DNA of 64,000 nt from Phycisphaerales bacterium (GCA_020846975.1 JADLCX010000058.1:248001-312000); one strand, 5' to 3'. Shown: positions 24,673-33,644, numbered from the stretch's first letter. A program made the numbers and translations. Notes: a model not told the origin generated them from the letters alone.

Positions 24673-27195
24673 ATGCGACTTTGGAAGCAGGGACTGTGTA
24701 CGGCGGCGGCGATCGTGTGTTTGGCCGGCGCGGCGAGCGGGCAGGTTCGGATCAGCCAGGTGTACAGCGGGGCAGGCTGCGGATCGCCCGGCTGCTCGGC
24801 GTTCAACAACGACTACGTTGAGTTGTACAACGCGGGCGCGGTGGCCGTGGACCTCTCGACCTATTCGCTGCAATACCAGGGGGCGGGAACGTCCGGCGCG
24901 TTCGGCAACCGGCACAATCTGACCGGCTCGATCGCCCCCGGCGGGTACTTCCTCGTCCACGAGTCGGGCAACGCCAACGGTGTCGGTCCGCTTCCCGCGG
25001 CCGATGCGACCGGCACCCTGGCCATGAGCGCGACGGCGGGCAAGGTTGCGTTGGCGACCATTCAGACCGCGATCTCGGGCTGCGCCGATGCGGCCGTTGT
25101 GGATCTCGTCGGGTGGGGAACAGCGAACTGTGCCGAGGGCTCGGCGGCGCCTTCGCCCGGCGGGAACTCCAACGCCCTCTTCCGCGCCGACGGCGGCTGC
25201 ATCGACTCGGGCAACAACGCCTCCGACTTCTCGGCCGCCACGGCCGCGCCCCGCAACTCCGCGAGCCCGACCTTGACCTGCTCGAGCTCGACGCCTCCCT
25301 CGGGTATCGGCTCCACCTCGCCCTCTTCGCAGTGCCCGGGCTTCGACGTGCTGCTGATGGTCGCGGTGACGCCCGGCGCGAACCCCGCCGCGACGATTGC
25401 CAGCGTGACGGCCAACCTGACCGACATCGGCGGCGCTCCGGGCCAGACGATGTTCGACAACGCCACCAACGGCGACGTCACGGCGGGCGACGGGATCTAC
25501 TCCCTGAACGCGACCATCTCGCCCCTGACCGCGCCGGGCAACCGGAACGTGTCGGTCACGATCGTTGACAACGCGGTGCCGCAGCGCACGGGCAACGCCT
25601 CCATCACGGTGGTCGTGAACAACTGCGCCCTCCGCGCCACCAACGGCACCGGCGCCAGCCCCAACGCGGTCTGCAACGGCGAGCAGGCCCTGCTGACGGT
25701 CAACGTCACGCCGGGCTCGATGCCCGACAGCACGGGCATCACCGTCACCGCCGACCTCAGCGGGTTCTTCCTGTCGGACACGCAGGCCCTGACCGACAAC
25801 GGCAACAACAACTTCACGTACTTGTTGACGATGCCGCTCGCGCAGTTCCCGACCACCAACGTCATCCCATTCACCATCCTCGATACTCAAATGCGCCGCT
25901 ACGACGGCACCATCACGCTGACCAACGTGAACTGCGTCCAAACGACCACCGGCGTGGTCATCAGCCAGGTCTACGGCGGCGGCGGAAACTCGGGCGCCCC
26001 GCTCCAGAACGACTTTGTCGAGCTGTTCAACCGGACCGGCGCGCCGATCGACCTGACCGGCTGGAGCGTCCAGTACGCGAACTCCACCGCGGCCGAAGGC
26101 TTTACCCAGCAGACCATGCTTTCCGGCACGATCCCCGCGTTCGGCTACTTCCTCGTCTCGCAGGCGGCCGGAAACAGCTGCTCCGGCCTGCCCTGCGGCG
26201 ACCCTCTGCCCGTCACGGCCGATGTCGTCGGCGCGATCCCGGTCAGCTCGACCGCGTCGCGCATCGCGCTCGTCAACGATTCCGTGCTGATCGGAGCGAA
26301 CTGCGCCAGCACCACGATCGTTGACCTGGTCGGCTCGGGCGGTGCGTCGTGCTTCGAGGGCGTTGGCGCCGCCGGCACGCTCAGCAACACCCTCGCCAAC
26401 TACCGCCGCCTCAACGGCTGCTCCGACACCGACAACAACATCGTGGACTTCTTCACCGCGACCCCGCTCCCCCGGAACTCTGCGAGCCCCATCAACAACT
26501 GCTCCGGCGCGGCCACCGGCGCGTGCTGCGCGACCGACGGCGGCTGCTCCATCACGACCATGGCGGGCTGCTCGGCCGGCTACCAGGGCGACGGTTCCTC
26601 CTGCACGCCCAACAACTGCCCGCAGCCCACCGGCGCGTGCTGCGCGACCGACGGCGGCTGCACGGTGACGACCTCCGCCGGTTGCAGCGGAACCTACCAG
26701 GGCAACGGCACCGCCTGCTCCCCCAACCCCTGCCCGGTCCCGACCGGCGCGTGCTGCCTCACCGGCGGCGGTTGCTCCCAGACCACCGCGGCCAACTGCG
26801 CGCTGGCCAACGGCACCTTCCAGGGCACAGGCACGACCTGCACCCCCGATCCCTGCGCTCCCGCCACCGGCGCGTGCTGCTGCGGCGCGAGCTGCCAGAT
26901 CACCACCGCGGCCGCCTGCGTGGGCGCCAACCGCACCTACTCCGGCAACGGCTCCGCCTGCACGCCCTTCAGCCTCACCGTCCCCTGCTGCCGCGGCAAC
27001 TACAACAAGTCCGCCCCCGGCCCGGGAGCCCCCGGCGGCATCTCCGTCCAGGACATCTTCGACTTCCTGACCGGCTACTTCAGCAACGACCCGTGCGCCA
27101 ACACCAACGACAGCGCGCCCGGCCCGGGCGCGCCCAACGGCGTCTCGGTCCAGGACATCTTCGACTTCCTCGCCGCGTACTTCGGCGGCTGCTGA
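24673..27195 (+). CDS. secreted lamin-tail / GACC-repeat / dockerin-like protein
   Basis: An 840-residue exported protein. ATG 24673 lies 9 nt after AAGGAG; the ATG at 24667 is too close. After the signal peptide come a lamin-tail-like domain (VRISQVYSGAG...NDYVELYNAG), two Ig-like repeats (MFDNATNGDVTAGDGIYSL and a second ending in TNVNC), a second lamin-tail-like domain (VVISQVYGGGG...FVELFNRTG), and four Cys-rich repeats of about 37 residues beginning TGACC (about 613-775). The end holds two copies of SAPGPGAPxGxSVQDIFDFL and finishes YFGGC, resembling planctomycete GC-type dockerins but without the Asp-rich calcium loop. It is probably a surface or extracellular adhesion protein. A terminator follows. 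Confidence 0.82.
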   Translation: MRLWKQGLCTAAAIVCLAGAASGQVRISQVYSGAGCGSPGCSAFNNDYVELYNAGAVAVDLSTYSLQYQGAGTSGAFGNRHNLTGSIAPGGYFLVHESGNANGVGPLPAADATGTLAMSATAGKVALATIQTAISGCADAAVVDLVGWGTANCAEGSAAPSPGGNSNALFRADGGCIDSGNNASDFSAATAAPRNSASPTLTCSSSTPPSGIGSTSPSSQCPGFDVLLMVAVTPGANPAATIASVTANLTDIGGAPGQTMFDNATNGDVTAGDGIYSLNATISPLTAPGNRNVSVTIVDNAVPQRTGNASITVVVNNCALRATNGTGASPNAVCNGEQALLTVNVTPGSMPDSTGITVTADLSGFFLSDTQALTDNGNNNFTYLLTMPLAQFPTTNVIPFTILDTQMRRYDGTITLTNVNCVQTTTGVVISQVYGGGGNSGAPLQNDFVELFNRTGAPIDLTGWSVQYANSTAAEGFTQQTMLSGTIPAFGYFLVSQAAGNSCSGLPCGDPLPVTADVVGAIPVSSTASRIALVNDSVLIGANCASTTIVDLVGSGGASCFEGVGAAGTLSNTLANYRRLNGCSDTDNNIVDFFTATPLPRNSASPINNCSGAATGACCATDGGCSITTMAGCSAGYQGDGSSCTPNNCPQPTGACCATDGGCTVTTSAGCSGTYQGNGTACSPNPCPVPTGACCLTGGGCSQTTAANCALANGTFQGTGTTCTPDPCAPATGACCCGASCQITTAAACVGANRTYSGNGSACTPFSLTVPCCRGNYNKSAPGPGAPGGISVQDIFDFLTGYFSNDPCANTNDSAPGPGAPNGVSVQDIFDFLAAYFGGC

Positions 27196-27287
27196 AGTTG
27201 TGGCATCGGCATCCCTGCCGATCCAGCGTTGAGCCGGGGGTTTGACCCTGCTCAACGTCGAAAATGGTCCCCGTCCAACCCCACCAG

Positions 27288-27318
27288 CCCCGGCCCGCAA
27301 GGCCGGGGTTGTTGTTTT
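27288..27318 (+). terminator. Rho-independent terminator
   Basis: A perfect 8-bp all-GC stem (27288-27295 with 27301-27308) with loop CGCAA is followed by TTGTTGTTTT. It ends the preceding surface-protein gene. Confidence 0.85.
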
Positions 27319-27602
27319 CATGGCCGCGATCTGGGAGAGGGCACGCCACGCCGCCCCGGTGCCCAGGCAACGCGCCCGGCGCACGGTCGAGGCTTCGCAC
27401 ATCCCGATTGCCTTGCGGTTCCCTCGAACGTGCGCCGCAGGTCCACGGCGCCGGCTCGCCTTCAACGCCCCCCTCCGACAAGCGATCGTTCCAACGGGTC
27501 GCCATGAACCTCGCCAGCACCCGTGCGCAAGCCCCCGACAATTGCACTAACGCTCTTGCCGCCAACTCCTTCGGGCCGCCTGAAGTCCGCGTTGAGCGTG
27601 GT
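27319..27602. other. gap between surface-protein terminator and acetyl-CoA synthetase
   Basis: Part of the 27196-27616 gap. Beyond the terminator I see no gene with convincing codon bias, no tRNA-like fold and no repeat. Small open frames here are broken by their lack of high GC at third positions. Confidence 0.5.
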
Positions 27603-27608
27603 TACGCT
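27603..27608 (+). promoter_or_regulatory. -10-like hexamer 8 nt before a start codon
   Basis: TACGCT ending 8 nt before the ATG of acetyl-CoA synthetase. No Shine-Dalgarno is present. Confidence 0.35.
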
Positions 27609-27616
27609 TTCGCCTC

Positions 27617-29794
27617 ATGCCGAGCTCCCCCGCCACACCCAGCAGCTCCTCGTCCGACCCACAGCCGACGGGCGCCATCGAATCGGCCCTGAACGAGACC
27701 CGGCTGTTCCCGCCGCGGCCCGCGGCCGAACTCGGGCTCGCGCGGTGGCACGTCGAGTCGATCGAGCAGTACCGCCAGCTGCACAAGCGTTCGATCGAGC
27801 ACCCCGAGCAGTTCTGGGCCGAAGAAGCGGCGCGGCTGGCGTGGTTCAAGCCCTTCGAGCGCGCGCTGGAGTGGACCGCGCCGGACGCCAGGTGGTTCAC
27901 GGGCGGGAAACTCAACGCCTGCTACAACTGCGTCGATCGGCACGTGCAGGCCGGGCACGGCGAGCGGGTCGCGCTGGTGTGGGAGGGCGAGCCCATTGCG
28001 CCGCGGACCAGCCACCAATCGCACCTCTCGGCCTACGCGCAGGAGCCGGAGATCCGCGAACTGACCTACCGCGATCTCCAGGTCCAGACCGGCCGCTGCG
28101 CCAACGCGCTCAGGGCGCTCGGGGTGAAAAAGGGCGACGTCGTCACGATCTACATGCCGATGATCCCCGAACTCGCCGTCGCGGTGCTTGCCTGCGCGCG
28201 GATCGGCGCGGCGCACAGCGTGATCTTCGGCGGCTTCGCGCCCGCGGCCATCACCGAGCGCGCGGTCGATGCCGACTCGAGGGTCATCATCACCGCCGAC
28301 GGCGGCTACCGCCGCGGCGAGATCGTCCGCCTCCAGGACAACGTCGAGGAGGCGGTGCGTCTCCTGGGCAACCAGGGCCACATCATCAACCACGTGCTGG
28401 TCGTGAAGCGCACCGGGCACGATGCGCCGAGCAGGCGGTTCCGCACGGGGTCCCCGCGGATCGGCCCGACGCGATTCCACTGGTGGCACGATGTCGTCGA
28501 AGGCCCGGGCGTCTCCGACGCCTGCCCGTGCGCCGAGATGGACAGCGAGGACATGCTCTTCCTGCTCTACACCAGCGGCTCGACCGGCAAGCCCAAGGGG
28601 ATCGTGCACACCACCGCGGGCTACCTCGCCTTCGTGCAGACGACCGCGCGGCTCGCGTTCAACCTCGAGCCGGATTCGGGCCAGGTCTTCTGGTGCAGCG
28701 CGGATGTCGGCTGGGTCACCGGTCACAGCTACGTGCTCTACGGCATCCTCATGAACCGCATCCCCACGCTCATGTACGAGGGCGCGCCCAACTTCCCCGC
28801 CAAGGCCGGCGCCGCGGGGGTCGCGGGAGGGGGTGACCGCTTCTGGGACATCATCGCCCGCCACAAGGTCACGCACTTCTACACCGCGCCCACCGCGATC
28901 CGCACGTTCATGAAGTGGGGCGACGACCTGCCCGCCGCCCACGACCTTTCCAGCCTCAAGCTGCTGGGCACGGTCGGCGAGCCGATCAACCCCGAGGCCT
29001 GGGTCTGGTACCACACGCACATCGGCCGCGGCCGGTGCCCGATCGTGGACACCTACTGGCAGACCGAGACCGCCGGGCACGTGGTCACGCCGCTCCCGGG
29101 CGCGATCCCCACCAAGCCGGGCTCGTGCACGCTCCCGATGTTCGGGATCGACGCCGCGATCGTCAACGAACAGGGCGCCGAACTCGGCCCCAACCAGGGC
29201 GGCCTGTTCGTCATCCGCAGGCCCTGGCCCGGGATGCTCCGCGGCATCTTCGGCAACCGCGAGCGGTTCGTCAGCAACTACTTCGGACGCGTCAAGGACC
29301 CGGCGACGGGCGAGCCCTTCTACTTTTCGGCCGATGGAGCCCGCCGCGATGCCGATGGCTACTTCTGGATCCAGGGCCGCATCGACGATGTGATCAAGGT
29401 CTCGGGCCACCTGCTCGGAACGATGGAGGTTGAGAGCGCGCTGGTCAGCCACCCGGGCGTCGCCGAGGCGGCGGTGGTGGGTGTGCCGCACGAGATCAAG
29501 GGCAGCGCGATCGTCGCGTTCGTGACGCTCAAGCCCGCGTGGCTCAAGAACAACGCGCGGCAACCCGACGATGCGCTCAGGAAGGAACTCGCCGCGCACG
29601 TCGCCGCCGAGGTGGGGGCGCTGGCCCGCCCCGAGCAGGTGCGGTTCGCCGAGGGGCTGCCCAAGACGCGATCGGGCAAGATCATGCGGCGGCTCCTGCG
29701 GGATGTGGCCGCGGGTGTCGAGAAGATCACGCAGGATACCACGACGCTGGAGGATTTCACCGTGGTCGCCAAGCTCCGCGGGGATGAAGAGTGA
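27617..29794 (+). CDS. acs: acetyl-CoA synthetase (AMP-forming)
   Basis: A 725-residue enzyme that activates acetate with ATP and CoA through acetyl-AMP. The N-terminus (FWAEEAARLAWFKPFERALEW, GGKLNACYNCVDRH) is typical of Acs rather than other acyl-CoA ligases. The P-loop-like motif is LYTSGSTGKPKGIVHT, the acetyl-pocket region has WQTETAG, and the C-terminal domain ends LPKTRSGKIMRRLLRD with the Lys that is regulated by acetylation in known Acs proteins. It is longer than the usual ~650 residues because of a Ser/Pro-rich N-terminus and small loops. The stop overlaps the DinB-like gene by 4 bp. Confidence 0.93.
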   Translation: MPSSPATPSSSSSDPQPTGAIESALNETRLFPPRPAAELGLARWHVESIEQYRQLHKRSIEHPEQFWAEEAARLAWFKPFERALEWTAPDARWFTGGKLNACYNCVDRHVQAGHGERVALVWEGEPIAPRTSHQSHLSAYAQEPEIRELTYRDLQVQTGRCANALRALGVKKGDVVTIYMPMIPELAVAVLACARIGAAHSVIFGGFAPAAITERAVDADSRVIITADGGYRRGEIVRLQDNVEEAVRLLGNQGHIINHVLVVKRTGHDAPSRRFRTGSPRIGPTRFHWWHDVVEGPGVSDACPCAEMDSEDMLFLLYTSGSTGKPKGIVHTTAGYLAFVQTTARLAFNLEPDSGQVFWCSADVGWVTGHSYVLYGILMNRIPTLMYEGAPNFPAKAGAAGVAGGGDRFWDIIARHKVTHFYTAPTAIRTFMKWGDDLPAAHDLSSLKLLGTVGEPINPEAWVWYHTHIGRGRCPIVDTYWQTETAGHVVTPLPGAIPTKPGSCTLPMFGIDAAIVNEQGAELGPNQGGLFVIRRPWPGMLRGIFGNRERFVSNYFGRVKDPATGEPFYFSADGARRDADGYFWIQGRIDDVIKVSGHLLGTMEVESALVSHPGVAEAAVVGVPHEIKGSAIVAFVTLKPAWLKNNARQPDDALRKELAAHVAAEVGALARPEQVRFAEGLPKTRSGKIMRRLLRDVAAGVEKITQDTTTLEDFTVVAKLRGDEE

Positions 29795-30288
29795 CCGACC
29801 TCGTGAAGAAGACGCTCATCTCGCAGTACGAGGCCGCGCTGGCCATGCTCAACGCGTGCGTGCGTGCATGCCCGGAAGAACACTGGGACACACCGATCGC
29901 CAAGTACGCGTTCTGGATCGTGGTGTACCACACGCTGTACTGCACCGACATCTACCTGGAGCCGCGCGAGGAGGATTGGAAGCCCAGCCCGAAGTTCCAC
30001 CCGGCGGGCATGGCCGATATCGAGGGGGAGTACCCCAGCCGGCGGTTCGAGAAGCCCGAACTGCTCGAGTACATCGCCTACTGCCTGCAGCGCACACGCA
30101 CCAACCTCGCGGCCGAGACCGAAGCGACGCTGGCGGGGGACTCTGGGGTGAGCCGGCTGAAGCTGACACGGCTGGAACTGCACCTCCACAACCTGCGGCA
30201 CATCATGCACCACACCGGCCAGCTCAGCGCGGCCTTGCGCAAGGCGGGGATTGATACGCCGTGGGTGCGCGCGGGGTGGCGGGAGTAG
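29791..30288 (+). CDS. DinB-like four-helix protein
   Basis: A 165-residue protein resembling the DinB/YfiT-like superfamily of four-helix bundles that bind a metal through three histidines. Candidate ligands are His in VVYHTLYC and the pair in HNLRHIMHHTGQL. Known relatives include thiol-dependent S-transferases; the reaction here is unknown. The GTG start overlaps the acs stop by 4 bp (GTGA, 29791-29794), so it is translated with acs. It is the last gene before the repeat-rich gap. Confidence 0.7.
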   Translation: MTDLVKKTLISQYEAALAMLNACVRACPEEHWDTPIAKYAFWIVVYHTLYCTDIYLEPREEDWKPSPKFHPAGMADIEGEYPSRRFEKPELLEYIAYCLQRTRTNLAAETEATLAGDSGVSRLKLTRLELHLHNLRHIMHHTGQLSAALRKAGIDTPWVRAGWRE

Positions 30289-30360
30289 GTGCCGCTCGGT
30301 CGGGACGAGGGCCGGACAACGCAGAGTGCGCGGAGAAGCCGCGGAGGGCGCGGAGAGCTC

Positions 30361-30536
30361 CAAAGCGTGCCGACGGCGGAGCAAAGCGTCTACACAAAGC
30401 TCCAAAGTGTGGCGCACGAGGAGTAAAACGTGCTCACCGAGGAGTAAAACCTCTACGCTTTGCTCCAAAGCGTCTACACCGAGGAGCAGAACCTCCAGGC
30501 TTTGGGGCAAAGCGTGCCGTACGAGGAGCTTTGTGG
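30361..30536. repeat. 21-bp tandem array with CAAAGCGT core
   Basis: Cores resembling CAAAGCGT recur at 30361, 30382, 30403, 30424, 30445, 30466, 30487, 30508 and weakly at 30529, always 21 bp apart. Many units carry AGG or GAGGAG just before the core. Inverted copies also occur, for example ACGCTTTG next to CAAAGCGT around 30455-30473 and GGGCACGCTTTG near 30536-30545. The 21-bp period is two helical turns and also seven codons. One frame gives heptads such as QSVYTEEQNLQAL but has stops. Confidence 0.8.
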
Positions 30537-30660
30537 GCACGCTTTGGAGCTCGTTCGAGCGTCCATCAGTGGTTACGAGGCGTCATCCCGGCTCAAACCG
30601 CGCACTTCGTGCCGTTGGTGTGGTTATCCGCCTCTGGCCTTTGGGGTTGCAGGGGCTTGC

Positions 30661-31095
30661 CTCGTGGAGGGTGGTCGCTTCGCCCCGACGGGGCGATGGG
30701 GTTTAGCCACGGGTGGAGCGAGGCGGCTCTGGGCCGAGCGCAACCCGTGGGGAGGATGCGAGTGAGGTGAGCCGCCCCGCGAGGGGCGGAGGAGCGGGCG
30801 GCGGGGAGGGCTGAGCGCTGAGCCGTGCGCATGGGTGTTCGGCGATTTCCTCCGCCCCGGTCGGGGCGGTGTGAGCGTTCGCGCTCTTTCCACGGGTTGC
30901 GCTCGGGCGGGCTTCGCCGCGCCCTTGTTCCACCCGTGGCGACAGGCCTTCGCCCTGCCGGGGCGAGTGATGCACCGGCCGCTCGCGCGGCTCGGCTCCA
31001 CGTGAACGTCTCCTTTCGCCTTGACCGTGGGTGTCGCTCCGCTCCACCCACGGCTACGCACAATGGCCCCGTCGGGGCCCAAGGCCACGATCCCG
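30661..31095. repeat. cluster of REP-like palindromes
   Basis: Two motif types alternate. Short hairpins of the form CGCCCC-N3/4-GGGGCG lie at 30681-30695, 30772-30789, 30852-30869 and 31065-31079. Longer inverted repeats end in CCACGGGT/ACCCGTGG: 30707-30750, 30889-30940, and a variant at 31025-31053 (CCGTGGGTG/CACCCACGG). The second long unit is roughly the reverse complement of the first. The combination of an ACCC(G)TGG-type palindrome next to a CCCC-N-GGGG hairpin is a repeated intergenic element I associate with planctomycete genomes. Confidence 0.7.
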
Positions 31096-31117
31096 CACAT
31101 CCCGCCTTCGTCTGAAT

Positions 31118-31281
31118 CCTCCGCTCTCCTCTGCTTCCTCTGAGTTCCCGCCTTCCCGCATCTCCCGTCTCTCTCCGTGCCCTCCGTGGCCCTCCGTGTT
31201 CTCTGTGTTCCCGTCTTTCCGCACACCCCGCCTCCCTCTGCTCCCTCCGCTCTCCTCCGCTTCCTCTGTGTTCCCGCCTTG
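31118..31281. repeat. CT/GA-rich dispersed repeat
   Basis: Imperfect units close to CTCCGTG...CTCTGTGTTCCCG on the plus strand, repeated several times. The same family in the same or opposite orientation appears at 30313-30357, 40622-40680 and 49716-49790. It encodes nothing with genuine codon bias. Confidence 0.65.
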
Positions 31282-31289
31282 ATCCCCGC

Positions 31290-32249
31290 TCAGTCCTTCA
31301 GCCCCTGCGTCGCAATTCCCCGGATCAATCCCCGCTGCGCCACGAGGAAGACCAGCAGCACCGGCGCCACCACGATCGCCGCGGCCATCATCACCTGGTT
31401 CCACGGTGTGCTGGTCTGCTCGGTCTGGTACATCTGCAGGCCGAGGCTGGCGGTGTACATCCTCTGGTGGTTGAGGAAGATCAATGGGCTGGCGAAGTCG
31501 TTCCAGCTCCCGATAAACTGAAGGAGCGCGACCACGACCAGGGCCGGACGCGAGAGGGGCAGGATGATGTGGCGGAAGATCCCCCAGTGGCCGCACCCGT
31601 CGAGCCGCGCCGACTCGTCGAGCTCGCGCGGGATGTTCATGAAGAACTGGCGGAGCAGGAAGATGCTGAACGCGCCCCCGAAGAACGCCGGCGCCCACAG
31701 CGGCAGGAACGTCCCGATCCAGCCCAGGTGCTTGAAGAGCAGGTACTGCGGGGCCATGATGACGGTGAAGGGGATCATCATCGTCGCGAGCACCAGCGCG
31801 AACACGCGGTCGCGCCCCGGCCAGCGGATGCGCGAGAAGCCGTAGGCGACGATCGCGCTCGATAGCACCATGCCGATGACGCTGAGCGTGCCGACGAGGA
31901 GCGAGTTGCGGAGGTAGAGGCGGAAATCCGCGACGGGTGATTCCAGAACCGCGTCGAGGTTGCTCCGGACCTGCGTGAGGAGCTTCGCCGGGTACGGTGC
32001 ATCGCCGAATGCCGGGTCATCCAGCCGCGGCAGCAGCCCGATCGCGCCCGAGTTGGCCTCGCTCGCGGGCTTGATCGCGGTGGACGCCATCCATACCAAG
32101 GGGAGCAGGTACGCCAGCGCGACGATGGCCAGGAACGCGTAGAGCGCCGGGCGGGGGAGCGGGGGGCGGTGGAGCGATGAGGCCAGGGGCACGACTCCGC
32201 TGTGTTCCGTCGTTGGATCAACCCGACCGCGCGAGCCGCCGCGGGACAC
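31290..32249 (-). CDS. carbohydrate ABC transporter permease (MalG type)
   Basis: A 319-residue inner-membrane permease with six predicted helices, the second permease type of sugar importers. The EAA loop that contacts the ATPase reads LDESARLDGCGHWGIFRHIILPLSRPA (in parts), close to the consensus EAAxxDGAxxxxxFxxIxLP. The GTG at 32249 directly follows the acyltransferase stop; a GTG at 32192 is an alternative that trims a basic tail. The partner permease, binding protein and ATPase are not adjacent, so the complex must be completed from elsewhere. Confidence 0.85.
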   Translation of the reverse strand: MSRGGSRGRVDPTTEHSGVVPLASSLHRPPLPRPALYAFLAIVALAYLLPLVWMASTAIKPASEANSGAIGLLPRLDDPAFGDAPYPAKLLTQVRSNLDAVLESPVADFRLYLRNSLLVGTLSVIGMVLSSAIVAYGFSRIRWPGRDRVFALVLATMMIPFTVIMAPQYLLFKHLGWIGTFLPLWAPAFFGGAFSIFLLRQFFMNIPRELDESARLDGCGHWGIFRHIILPLSRPALVVVALLQFIGSWNDFASPLIFLNHQRMYTASLGLQMYQTEQTSTPWNQVMMAAAIVVAPVLLVFLVAQRGLIRGIATQGLKD

Positions 32250-33509
32250 TCACCGTTTCGCGGCCTCGGGCCCGGCGCCCAGGCTCTTGTTCAGGAACGG
32301 CCGCTCGCAGAAGAACCAGAACACGCCCGCCAGCCCGATGTGCAGGAGCACCTGCACGATGAGCCACGGCGTGTGCCACGGGCTTGTCTCGCTCGCGCCG
32401 TCCAGGCCCGCGATGGCGAAGAACCTGCTGCCCACCTTGCTCACCAGCGTCAGGTTGAACTGGTGGATCAGGTACAGGCTGAACGTGATCGCCCCCAGCG
32501 CGGCCAGGGGCTTGAACCAGGGTTGCCGGCCGATCCAGCCGCTGGCCGGCCGCATGACGATCAGCAGCAGCGCAAAGCCCGCCGCGATCGCGAGCTCCCC
32601 GTACACCACGCGCATCTCGGCGCGCTGGAGCGCGTCCAACCCCGGCGCATCGGCCGCCCACGCGGCCCCCGAGAACCAGCGCACCCACACGCTCGCCGCG
32701 AACACCGCGACCAGGAAGGCATCGACCGTCCGCCGCAGCGCCGGGCTCTCCATCCTGCAAAGCCGGTGGAAGACCAGCACGCCGATCGCGAACAGCGACC
32801 AGTACTCGATGAAGAACCCACACGCGACCTCGGGCCACACCATGTTCACCCCGAACCCGACCGCCATCAGCAGCGAGGTCATGCCGAGCACGCTCATCCG
32901 CACGCGGACCGCCAGCAGCATCATCGCGCCCATCACCAGGTAGAACTGCTCCTCGTACCCGAGCGACCAGTACGCCACCACGAAGTTCGTCGGGTTCCTG
33001 GCTGCGTACGTCGAGGGGTCGAACACCAGCGAGATCCACTGCGTCAGCGTCAGGTTCTGGACCCACTCGTACCACGCGAACCGGGCCAGGTCGTTGTCGC
33101 CCGTCTGCTTCCACTTGATGATCCGCGTCGCGATCCAGAACGCCACGCTCAGGAGGTACGGCGGGTAGATCCGCCGCACACGCCTGAGCATGAACGTCCC
33201 GAACCCGAGCCTCTTACGCTGGCACGAATCGACCGATGCCGCGATGCAGTACCCGCTGATGACAAAGAACAGCATCACCGCCGGCCCGCCGATCATCGCG
33301 GGCCAGCCCCCTTCGGGTTTGCCGGCGACATGGTGAATCACGACCATCAGCGCGGCCAGCCCCCGCCACGCGTCGATGAGGTCATATCGCGCCGGCCACA
33401 CCCCTCTCCCCCCGTCCCCGCGCGTTCCGCCAGCGATCACGGCCGCTCTCCCCTCCGCCGCTCCCGCTCCTTCCGCGCCCACCCTCGCCTTGTCCTCCGC
33501 GATGCCCAT
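32250..33509 (-). CDS. acyltransferase 3 family membrane protein
   Basis: A 419-residue membrane acyltransferase of the OafA/NodX type, which transfers acyl groups to surface sugars or lipids. Typical motifs are YDLIDAWRGLAALMVVIHH, with the catalytic-site His, FFVISGYCIA, RRVRRIYPPYLLS, and YWSLGYEEQFYLV. About ten helices are predicted. The ATG at 33509 is chosen because upstream sequence overlaps the divergent gene, and a TACATT hexamer lies 7 nt before it. The stop touches the permease start, so the two are co-transcribed. Confidence 0.88.
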   Translation of the reverse strand: MGIAEDKARVGAEGAGAAEGRAAVIAGGTRGDGGRGVWPARYDLIDAWRGLAALMVVIHHVAGKPEGGWPAMIGGPAVMLFFVISGYCIAASVDSCQRKRLGFGTFMLRRVRRIYPPYLLSVAFWIATRIIKWKQTGDNDLARFAWYEWVQNLTLTQWISLVFDPSTYAARNPTNFVVAYWSLGYEEQFYLVMGAMMLLAVRVRMSVLGMTSLLMAVGFGVNMVWPEVACGFFIEYWSLFAIGVLVFHRLCRMESPALRRTVDAFLVAVFAASVWVRWFSGAAWAADAPGLDALQRAEMRVVYGELAIAAGFALLLIVMRPASGWIGRQPWFKPLAALGAITFSLYLIHQFNLTLVSKVGSRFFAIAGLDGASETSPWHTPWLIVQVLLHIGLAGVFWFFCERPFLNKSLGAGPEAAKR

Positions 33510-33516
33510 GGGCACC

Positions 33517-33522
33517 AATGTA
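33517..33522 (-). promoter_or_regulatory. -10-like hexamer 7 nt before a start codon
   Basis: TACATT on the minus strand, 7 nt before the acyltransferase ATG (33509). No Shine-Dalgarno is seen. Confidence 0.35.
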
Positions 33523-33644
33523 CACAGACACGCGGCGGCCCGCCATCGGCCCATCTCGCCTCGGCACGCAGCGCCCCGTATCATCCGGGCCTTCATTCGG
33601 CCCGTATCCGAAGGGCTTCGCACGCACCTCGGCACTGGAAACGC

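Larger units (their letters stand above)
30289..31289. other. 1-kb gene-free, repeat-rich region
   Basis: No convincing gene lies between the DinB-like gene and the ABC permease on the other strand. The region holds, in order, a GA-rich dispersed repeat (about 30313-30357), a 21-bp tandem array (30361-30536), REP-like palindromes (30661-31095) and a CT-rich dispersed repeat (31118-31281). Open frames crossing it are long only because of the repeats. It looks like a landing zone for small repeated elements between two operons. Confidence 0.75.

Noticed and set aside
24061..27465. 1,134-residue minus-strand frame across the FAH and surface-protein genes
   Set aside because: It is a GC-rich shadow frame rich in Arg, Gly and Ala with no domain. 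Both plus- and minus-strand genes there are recognised in other frames.
30361..30536. CRISPR array
   Set aside because: The units are head-to-tail 21-mers with no spacers, and no cas genes are present.
30251..30706. Long open frame across the 21-bp array
   Set aside because: Its length comes from the repeat period being a multiple of three. Codon bias is wrong and the start lies inside the DinB-like gene.
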